Source: CANLWN01 sp039815505 (GTDB lineage: Bacteria > Bacteroidota > Bacteroidia > Flavobacteriales > Flavobacteriaceae). Taken from it: DNA of 12,609 bases. This document shows positions 7,727 to 12,609 of the stretch, piece after piece. Position 1 is the stretch's first letter. Every line of letters begins with the position of its first letter. Location: assembly GCA_039815505.1 (NCBI GenBank), contig JBCBZE010000063.1:1-12609 (forward strand). The letters are read 5' to 3'. Position numbers and translations under genes: made by a program. The notes beneath the pieces were generated by a model, which was not told where the DNA came from, ran no database searches, and saw only the letters and a list, made by a program, of their open reading frames with translations.

Positions 7727-8976
7727 ATATACTTTTAAAATCCGCTAAAATTATTGATGCAGCCAACTCTGCACTGCATCTTAAAAAGCGTGATATCTTG
7801 ATCAGCAGGGGTGTCATAGAAAGCATATCCCCGAAAATAGAGGTTCAAGGCAATACAAAAGTAATAGACCATAAAAATCTACATGTATCCATTGGATGGT
7901 TTGATAGTAGTGTTTGTTTTGGAGAACCGGGTTACGAGGAACGGGAAACTATAAAAAATGGACTTACGACGGCCGCAAAAAGCGGTTTTACAGAAATTAT
8001 CCTTAACCCAAACATATACCCCGTACCGGATAGCAGTTCCGATATCGTCTTTTTAAAGAATGCGGCCGCGTCCCATGCCACAAAACTAAACCCTTTGGGG
8101 GTCCTAACTGCTAAAGGTGAAGGAAAGGATTTGGCCGAACTATATGATATGCTGGGTTCGGGAGCTGTTGGTTTTTATGATTTCAAAAGCCCCATAGACA
8201 ATTCCAATCTCCTAAAAATCGCCCTTCTGTATGCCCAAAACTTTAATGGCCTGGTATACTCTTTTCCACTGAATCCACAAATTGCCGTCAAGGGTATCGT
8301 AAACGAGGGGGAGGTATCCACCAAGCTCGGTCTTAAAGGAATTCCAACGCTTGCCGAAGAATTACAGATCGTAAGGGATTTGTTTATTTTGGAATACACG
8401 GGCGGGAAATTACATATTCCAACGATTTCCACCGCCCATGCCGTACGACTTATCGCCGATGCAAAGAAAAAAGGGTTGGATGTTAGTTGTAGCGTTGCCT
8501 TGCATAATCTTTGGTACACGGACGATAAACTGGAGGAGTTCAATACCAATTATAAGGTATTGCCGCCGCTACGAACAAAAAAAGATACGAAAGCACTTTT
8601 AAAAGGTGTTAAAGATGGTGTTGTAGATTTTATAACCACTGATCACACCCCTATGGATGTGGAGGAAAAAAGAGTTGAGTTCGATAATGCGGCCTTTGGA
8701 ACCCTAGGCCTTGAAAGTGCCTTTGGAATCGTAAATCAATTATTTGATCTGGAAACAACAGTCTCATTACTTACCAAGGGCAGGGAACGATACGGCCTTG
8801 AAACCCCTATATTGAGGGAGGGGGAAAAAGCAAATTTAACACTGTTTGATCCGGGTGGCGAGTACACTTTTGAACAGGAGCATATTTTTTCCACTTCCAA
8901 GAACAGCATGTTTTTAGGGAGCCGATTAAAAGGTAAGGTATACGGAATTATCGCTAACAAGCAATTTATAATTTAA
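7723..8976 (+). CDS. Dihydroorotase homologue lacking metal ligands (pseudo-enzyme)
   Basis: Length (417 aa) and overall pattern match the amidohydrolase-fold dihydroorotases of pyrimidine synthesis: GWFDSSVCFGEPGYEERET (59-76), STAHAVRLIADA, SCSVALHNLWYTDD and the FITTDHTP segment. The metal site is broken. The DxHxHxR signature reads Asp61-x-Ser63-x-Cys65-x-Gly67; the His of the HxE site is Tyr179; HIxH reads His231-Ile-Pro-Thr234; the DHAPH loop reads DHTPM, keeping Asp307 but ending in Met311. Catalysis as a normal dihydroorotase is therefore unlikely. Non-catalytic homologues are known to act as partners of aspartate transcarbamoylase in some bacteria. Here the gene instead overlaps a BatA-type gene (ATGA, four bases), and no pyr gene is visible. 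A genuine pyrC should exist elsewhere. Annotation pipelines would probably call it dihydroorotase. Confidence 0.85.
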   Translation: MNILLKSAKIIDAANSALHLKKRDILISRGVIESISPKIEVQGNTKVIDHKNLHVSIGWFDSSVCFGEPGYEERETIKNGLTTAAKSGFTEIILNPNIYPVPDSSSDIVFLKNAAASHATKLNPLGVLTAKGEGKDLAELYDMLGSGAVGFYDFKSPIDNSNLLKIALLYAQNFNGLVYSFPLNPQIAVKGIVNEGEVSTKLGLKGIPTLAEELQIVRDLFILEYTGGKLHIPTISTAHAVRLIADAKKKGLDVSCSVALHNLWYTDDKLEEFNTNYKVLPPLRTKKDTKALLKGVKDGVVDFITTDHTPMDVEEKRVEFDNAAFGTLGLESAFGIVNQLFDLETTVSLLTKGRERYGLETPILREGEKANLTLFDPGGEYTFEQEHIFSTSKNSMFLGSRLKGKVYGIIANKQFII

Positions 8977-8977
8977 C

Positions 8978-8985
8978 TACATTTG
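8978..8985 (+). promoter_or_regulatory. -7-like promoter box before the small membrane protein
   Basis: TACATTTG matches TAnnTTTG, begins one base after the upstream stop codon and lies 31 bases before the ATG at 9017. A matching TTG at -33 is not seen. It may allow expression of the small membrane protein apart from the upstream pair. Confidence 0.4.
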
Positions 8986-9016
8986 AAAAACATAAATCAA
9001 CCTTAAATATAAAACC

Positions 9017-9337
9017 ATGGACGAAAACACGATCAGCGAAGGGAAAACAATGGCAATTATTAGCTATATCACCTTGATAGGGACATTAGTGGCTTATCTA
9101 ATGAACAATGATAAAAAGAATGCTTTTGCCAAATTCCATATTGGGCAGGCGTTACGCGCTTGGCTTACCGGTATTGTAGTATCTATCGTAGCCACCATAC
9201 TGGTGATGGTAACCGGGGTCGGCATATTGGGATACCTGACTTACGTAGGGTGGGTATTGGCAATCTTGGGTTTGATCAATGCAGTAAATGGAAAAGTGGA
9301 AAAAATCCCGTTAGTGGGTTCGATCGGGGAAAAATAA
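9017..9337 (+). CDS. Small Tic20/DUF4870-like membrane protein, copy 1
   Basis: This 106-residue protein has a short polar N-terminus and three predicted membrane segments (about 13-29, 47-68 and 71-90). The loop after the first helix reads MNNDKKNAFAKFHIGQAL, the KNxFxxFHxxQA pattern found in DUF4870/Tic20-like small membrane proteins of bacteria, where it packs between helices. The function of bacterial members is not established, and some are labelled import components by distant similarity to the chloroplast Tic20. The same pattern recurs in the gene at 9401, so the two are tandem paralogs. The start at 9017 is the first ATG after the upstream gene and keeps the whole first helix. An intrinsic terminator lies 20 bases beyond its stop. 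Confidence 0.82.
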   Translation: MDENTISEGKTMAIISYITLIGTLVAYLMNNDKKNAFAKFHIGQALRAWLTGIVVSIVATILVMVTGVGILGYLTYVGWVLAILGLINAVNGKVEKIPLVGSIGEK

Positions 9338-9354
9338 AATATTTTCAAGCTTTT

Positions 9355-9382
9355 AAAGGGGCCAATTTTTGGCCTCTTTTTT
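9355..9382 (+). terminator. Intrinsic terminator between the two small membrane genes
   Basis: AAAGGGGCCAA (9355-9365) pairs with TTGGCCTCTTT (9369-9379) over 11 positions with one G-U pair and a three-base loop, and runs into the T-tract 9377-9382. It is the clearest terminator in the window. It should end or attenuate transcription after the first small membrane gene, and it argues against translation starting at the ATG at 9383, which touches the T-tract. Confidence 0.85.
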
Positions 9383-9400
9383 ATGCAGGATAGATACATT

Positions 9401-9724
9401 ATGAAAGAAGAAAAAGAGGGTAAAACTACGGCAATAATCGCTTACTTAACCATGATCGGAGCGCTGATAGCGATTACCATGAATATGGAACCCAAAAATG
9501 CATTTGCACGCTTTCATACGAGACAGGCATTTGGACTTCACCTTATTTTTCTGGCATTCGCTCTTTTTTTAAGCCAATGGTTCAATGCATATGCCTGGTA
9601 CGGGCTTTATATATTCTATATAGTGCTATGGTTTTATGGATTTGTAGGGGCATTAAACAACAAAAAACAACCAGTACCTATTCTAGGCGGGTATTTTCAA
9701 AAATGGTTCACTTTTATCCAGTAA
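9401..9724 (+). CDS. Small Tic20/DUF4870-like membrane protein, copy 2
   Basis: The protein is 107 residues from the ATG at 9401. The ATG at 9383 would add six residues but abuts the terminator tract, so the later one is chosen. It aligns with its neighbour upstream: a charged N-terminus, GKTTAIIAYLTMIGALIA as first helix, then MNMEPKNAFARFHTRQAF with the shared KNAFAxFHxxQA loop, and two more hydrophobic segments (about 46-61 and 65-85). The second half is aromatic rich (WFNAYAWYGLYIFYIVLWFYGF) and diverges strongly from the paralog, so the duplication is old or the roles differ. Its stop is one base before the start of the alpha/beta hydrolase, implying a shared transcript and possible coupling. 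Function is unknown. Confidence 0.8.
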   Translation: MKEEKEGKTTAIIAYLTMIGALIAITMNMEPKNAFARFHTRQAFGLHLIFLAFALFLSQWFNAYAWYGLYIFYIVLWFYGFVGALNNKKQPVPILGGYFQKWFTFIQ

Positions 9725-9725
9725 A

Positions 9726-10385
9726 ATGACGACAGCCCCTTTATCCTTGGAACACCTCATTAGACCTTCGGTTTTAACGGAAGGCAATGCGCCGGTCTTA
9801 TTTATGTTCCACGGCTACGGGAGCAACGAGGAAGATTTGTTTTCCTTTGCCCCGGAACTGCCCAAAGAATTATGCATTATTTCGGTACGCGCACCTTACC
9901 CCATGCAACCTTTTGGTCATGCCTGGTATGCTATTAATTTTGAAGCTACGTCCGGTAAATGGAGTGATGAAGCGCAGGCCAAAGTTTCACGTGATAAAAT
10001 ATCCGTTTTCATAGATGAAGCTTGTGCAGCGTATCATTTGGATACAAATAATATTACCCTGCTGGGTTTTAGTCAGGGTACCATTTTAAGCTATGCGGTT
10101 GCCCTATCACATCCCGGAAAAATCAAAAACGTAATTGCGTTAAGTGGATATATCAATGAAAATATCCTCGTGGAGGGTTATGCTAAACTAGACCATACTT
10201 CATTGGATATGTATGTGTCCCACGGGTCGGTAGATCAGGTAATTCCCATAGAATGGGCCCGAAAAGCCCCAGATTTATTAAGTAAATTCAATATACCGCA
10301 CACCTATGAAGAGTTTCCGATAGGTCATGGTGTTTCACCCCAGAATTTTTATGCATTCAAAGAGTGGTTAAAAAATAGGATTTAA
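9726..10385 (+). CDS. Carboxylesterase/phospholipase-type alpha/beta hydrolase
   Basis: This 219-residue cytosolic protein belongs to the small alpha/beta hydrolases of the carboxylesterase/acyl-protein thioesterase type, which cleave carboxyl esters or thioesters of small acyl groups. The oxyanion loop FMFHGYGSNEEDL starts near residue 26. The triad is Ser116 in GFSQGT, Asp170 in SHGSVDQVIP and His201 in GHGVSP, each with the family's spacing. There is no signal peptide. The ATG follows the stop of the preceding small membrane gene after a single base, so translation is probably coupled. At its 3' end the TAA overlaps the stop codon of the convergent minus-strand gene within TTAA, with no terminator between. 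The true substrate cannot be read from the sequence. Confidence 0.9.
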   Translation: MTTAPLSLEHLIRPSVLTEGNAPVLFMFHGYGSNEEDLFSFAPELPKELCIISVRAPYPMQPFGHAWYAINFEATSGKWSDEAQAKVSRDKISVFIDEACAAYHLDTNNITLLGFSQGTILSYAVALSHPGKIKNVIALSGYINENILVEGYAKLDHTSLDMYVSHGSVDQVIPIEWARKAPDLLSKFNIPHTYEEFPIGHGVSPQNFYAFKEWLKNRI

Positions 10386-10888
10386 TTACTTCGGGTATAT
10401 AACAAATGATCTACAAGGGTAAAGTCTACCCCCAAATCATCTTTTAATTCATAACGAATTAGAAGTTCTCCCCAAAATTTACCATCGGAAAAATCGGATA
10501 CGATCCATTTATGGTTTAAAATTTTGATTTTATTGATTTTAAAGTCGCTCTCCATACCGGCATAAGGAATCATGGGGTTATCCCCTCTTTTTTCATTGGT
10601 CTCCAACAGTTTATCCGCAATGTAGCGCGATGGGTCCTGGATTTGCAAATGATCGTAATACGCCAAAGCATCGTCATTATTTTCCAAGGAAAAATATTGC
10701 ATATCCAGTACTTTTAATTGTAAGTTCTGAACCGTATCCTGAAGTGTTTTTTGGACCAGCGCTAGCTCCGATTCCAAATTTTCGATTTTACCGTTCTTAT
10801 CTTTTACCAAATTATTTGTACTTACAAACTGATATAGTGCGATCAAGGCCGCAAAAACAAATAGGTATAAAAATAACTTATTCTTCAT
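10382..10888 (-). CDS. Membrane-anchored coiled-coil protein of unknown function
   Basis: I do not recognise a family with known function. The 168-residue product has one N-terminal membrane helix (about 5-22, LFLYLFVFAALIALYQFV), probably an uncleaved anchor because no signal-peptidase site is evident. A predicted coiled coil follows (about 30-62, KIENLESELALVQKTLQ and onward), then a soluble C-terminal domain of about 100 residues with alternating strands (FKINKIKILNHKWIVSDF, ELLIRYEL, VDFTLVDHLLY). No catalytic motif is seen. The anchor suggests a domain held on the periplasmic side. It is 15 bases downstream of the metallo-hydrolase on the same strand, so the two are probably one operon. 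Its stop overlaps the convergent alpha/beta hydrolase stop. Confidence 0.78.
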   Translation of the reverse strand: MKNKLFLYLFVFAALIALYQFVSTNNLVKDKNGKIENLESELALVQKTLQDTVQNLQLKVLDMQYFSLENNDDALAYYDHLQIQDPSRYIADKLLETNEKRGDNPMIPYAGMESDFKINKIKILNHKWIVSDFSDGKFWGELLIRYELKDDLGVDFTLVDHLLYTRSN

Positions 10889-10903
10889 GGGTGGTATATC
10901 TCA

Positions 10904-11668
10904 TTATAGGGTTACAATTAAATTGTCATAGGCCAAATGCACGTTTTCGGGAAGTTTACGCTCTACCTCGTCATGAAAACCAAGCATGTGACTGATATGG
11001 GTAAAATAAGCCTTTTGAGGTTTTATCCGGTCTACAAATTCCAAAGCCTCTTTTAGGTTAAGGTGAGAATGATGAGGTTCTTCCCGTAACGCATTCACCA
11101 CTAAAACCTTAGAGCCTTTTAACTTAGCGGATTCTTCATCTGAAATTGTTTTGATATCCGTAAGGTAAACAAAATCATTTATCCGAAATCCAAAGACTTG
11201 CAGACGATTATGGAAAGCTTCTATAGGAATGGCAAACAGGTTACCTATTTCAAAGGAAGTATTGTTGGTAATTAAGTTTACCTCAACTGCCGGAGCGCCT
11301 GGATACCGATTTTCGTCCGCAAAAATATAATCAAACCTTCTTTTAAGGGAAGTCACAACACGTTCATGGGCATAAATGGGAATATCTCCCTGTCTAAAGA
11401 AGAATGGTCGAATATCATCTATGCCCGCCGTATGATCTGCATGTTCATGGGTAAAAAGAATGCCATCCAATTGGGTAACATTATGGGTCAACATCTGCTG
11501 TCTAAAATCGGGGCCGCAGTCAATTACATAATTATAATGTTCCCAAGAGACCATTACGGAAACCCGGAGTCTTTTGTCTTTTGGATTTTTACTTAGGCAT
11601 ACGGGGTGGGTACTCCCAATAACGGGGATTCCTTGCGATGTTCCAGTGCCCAAAAACGTAATTTTCAA
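10904..11668 (-). CDS. PhnP-like metallo-beta-lactamase-fold hydrolase
   Basis: The 254-residue protein is a metallo-beta-lactamase-fold hydrolase of the PhnP-like group. It starts with the group's FLGTGTSQGIPVIG and carries the PVC...DKRLRVS segment. The metal site is complete: THEHADH (His74, His76, Asp78, His79), His153 in EAFHN, Asp171 in YLTD, and His224 in THISH. Characterised PhnP is a cyclic phosphodiesterase for a ribose 1,2-cyclic phosphate in phosphonate use. No phn genes are present, so the real substrate may be another cyclic phosphate or nucleotide. The start is TTG at 11666-11668: reading upstream in frame meets a TAA within about 15 bases with no other start codon, and KITFLGTG must be at the N-terminus. 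A -7-like box lies just upstream. It is followed at 15 bases by the anchored coiled-coil gene. Confidence 0.9.
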   Translation of the reverse strand: MKITFLGTGTSQGIPVIGSTHPVCLSKNPKDKRLRVSVMVSWEHYNYVIDCGPDFRQQMLTHNVTQLDGILFTHEHADHTAGIDDIRPFFFRQGDIPIYAHERVVTSLKRRFDYIFADENRYPGAPAVEVNLITNNTSFEIGNLFAIPIEAFHNRLQVFGFRINDFVYLTDIKTISDEESAKLKGSKVLVVNALREEPHHSHLNLKEALEFVDRIKPQKAYFTHISHMLGFHDEVERKLPENVHLAYDNLIVTL

Positions 11669-11686
11669 CCTATCAACTATTTATTT

Positions 11687-11694
11687 CAAAATTA
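11687..11694 (-). promoter_or_regulatory. -7-like promoter box for the PhnP-like operon
   Basis: On the minus strand this reads TAATTTTG, matching TAnnTTTG. It lies about 18 bases upstream of the TTG start, giving a very short leader. No TTG is visible at the -33 distance. Its position in an 88-base divergent gap supports it. Confidence 0.45.
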
Positions 11695-11728
11695 TAACTT
11701 ATTTATTTAATAGATTACCCAATCTTTT

Positions 11729-11736
11729 TAACTTTG
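11729..11736 (+). promoter_or_regulatory. -7-like promoter box for the right-edge gene
   Basis: TAACTTTG matches TAnnTTTG and lies 20 bases before the ATG at 11757. With the opposing box at 11687-11694 it forms a divergent promoter pair about 34 bases apart. A clear -33 TTG is missing. Confidence 0.5.
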
Positions 11737-11756
11737 TTAGAAAGAAAAACCATAAA

Positions 11757-12609
11757 ATGGCTTCAGTTTTAAAAAGAGATCCTGCTTTTGAGAACATCCC
11801 CTCGATTAAGGCAAAGACCTTAAGAATAAATCTAAACCCTGATATTTACGGAACATTTGCAGAGATTGGCGCAGGCCAGGAAACTGCACGGCATTTTTTT
11901 AGATCTGGCGGGGCTTCGGGCACTATTGCCAAGGCCATGAGCGCATATGACAAGGATTTTAGTGATGCCATATACGGTATTGAAGATGATGGCAGATATG
12001 TGAGCCAAGCACGTTTAAAAACAATGTTGGCCCATGAAATGCGGCTTATGGAAGAACGGATAAGTCGTGATAGTCATCCCGAACGTCTGTTCTTTTCCTA
12101 TGCAAATACGGTGGCGACAATCGATTTTTCCAAGCGTTATAAAGGCCATGGCTGGTTGGGTATACGGTTTCAATTAGATCCAAAACAAAAAGAATTTGAT
12201 GAAATTGTATTGCATGTACGTTTTAAGCAGAATGAAGCACGTTTACAACAGGAGACCCTGGGTATATTGGGTGTAAATCTAATTTATGGTGCCTTTTATA
12301 AATACCATAAACCAAAAAAGCTATTAAAATATTTATATGATCACATAGATAAGGATACCGTTGAGATAGACATGGTGAACTTCTCGGGACCCAATTTTAA
12401 AAATGTGGACAACAGGCTCATGAGCCTGCAGCTGATCAAAAACGATATGACGGATGCGGTCATGTTCGGTCCGGATGGAAACAACCTATTACCGGCTACG
12501 GTGCTGTATAAAAAGAATATCTTGGCATTAAGGGGAAGCTTTAGGCCAGTGACCAAGGTAAATATGGATATGTTCCAAAAGTCCTATGATATCTTTATAC
12601 GCGACCAAA
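11757..12609 (+). CDS. Conserved protein of unknown function, 3' end missing
   Basis: The frame is open from ATG 11757 to the right edge, giving 284 residues of a longer protein. No signal peptide or membrane helix is seen, so it is probably cytosolic. The N-terminal part has a conserved look (LRINLNPDIYGTFAEIGAGQETARHFF, then RSGGASGTIAKAMSAYD), with a glycine-rich EIGAGQE segment around residue 36 and an SGGASGT loop around 50. I recall relatives in Bacteroidota annotated variously as a nicotinate-nucleotide adenylyltransferase or even a TonB-dependent receptor. Neither fits what is visible: there is no HxGH nucleotidyltransferase motif and no export signal. It starts divergently from the metallo-hydrolase with its own promoter-like box. 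Real coding sequence is supported by the uninterrupted frame and ordinary codon use; function is open. Confidence 0.8.
   Translation, partial: MASVLKRDPAFENIPSIKAKTLRINLNPDIYGTFAEIGAGQETARHFFRSGGASGTIAKAMSAYDKDFSDAIYGIEDDGRYVSQARLKTMLAHEMRLMEERISRDSHPERLFFSYANTVATIDFSKRYKGHGWLGIRFQLDPKQKEFDEIVLHVRFKQNEARLQQETLGILGVNLIYGAFYKYHKPKKLLKYLYDHIDKDTVEIDMVNFSGPNFKNVDNRLMSLQLIKNDMTDAVMFGPDGNNLLPATVLYKKNILALRGSFRPVTKVNMDMFQKSYDIFIRDQ

Noticed and set aside
8175..8549. Minus-strand frame of 124 codons inside the dihydroorotase homologue
   Set aside because: Antisense shadow with no recognisable features.
9160..9393. Alternative frame over the first small membrane gene
   Set aside because: It crosses the terminator and its product looks like random sequence, while the other frame gives clean membrane helices and a conserved loop.
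9383..9400. ATG at 9383 as start of the second small membrane gene
   Set aside because: It directly abuts the terminator T-tract; the ATG at 9401 matches the paralog's N-terminus better.
12145..12165. KGHGW in the right-edge protein as a nucleotidyltransferase HxGH motif
   Set aside because: Order and spacing differ from HxGH, and the motif is far from an N-terminal GGTFDP-like strand.
12341..12556. Minus-strand frame at the right edge
   Set aside because: Antisense to an uninterrupted conserved reading frame starting at 11757.

Overview
The window looks like a chromosomal segment of a marine-type member of the Bacteroidota, most likely a flavobacterium. The basis is moderate-to-low GC, near-absence of Shine-Dalgarno sites, several TAnnTTTG boxes (the Bacteroidota/Flavobacterium -7 promoter element) in front of genes, and gene families typical of that group (BatA-type membrane proteins, a dihydroorotase-like protein next to them, PhnP-like metallo-hydrolase, many signal peptides). 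I see no tRNA, rRNA, CRISPR array, transposase, phage gene or origin. Most of the window reads as ordinary core or near-core genome.

Left block (1-4561, all + strand): the 3' part of a serine carboxypeptidase-like S10 peptidase, then a gap holding a strongly palindromic repeat-like element (about 1386-1465), then four tightly spaced genes (gaps of 17-28 bases). These are an unrecognised secreted protein, an exported Gfo/Idh/MocA oxidoreductase, an exported SGNH esterase and a DinB/YfiT-type helical protein. Three of the four have Sec signal peptides, so the block suggests handling of sugar-like or acylated compounds in the periplasm; that role is inferred.

Middle block (4662-10385, + strand): a family-2 glycosyltransferase with a GTG start and an extra C-terminal nucleotide-binding-like domain. 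It is followed by a large BatA/VWA-type membrane protein whose stop overlaps the start of a dihydroorotase homologue. That homologue has lost nearly all its metal ligands and is probably a non-catalytic pseudo-enzyme. Next come two small paralogous membrane proteins (Tic20/DUF4870-like) separated by a clear intrinsic terminator, and a carboxylesterase-type alpha/beta hydrolase that starts one base after the second of them.

Right block: a two-gene minus-strand unit (PhnP-like metallo-beta-lactamase-fold hydrolase with a TTG start, then a membrane-anchored coiled-coil protein of unknown function) ends convergently on the alpha/beta hydrolase, the two stop codons sharing TTAA. Divergent from it, across an 88-base AT-rich gap with a -7-like box for each direction, starts a conserved protein of unknown function that runs off the right edge.

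Nothing in the window is clearly a new defence or mobile system. The most informative signals are the dead dihydroorotase coupled to a BatA-type protein, the palindromic intergenic element, an inverted repeat enclosing a promoter box ahead of the glycosyltransferase, and the glycosyltransferase fusion.
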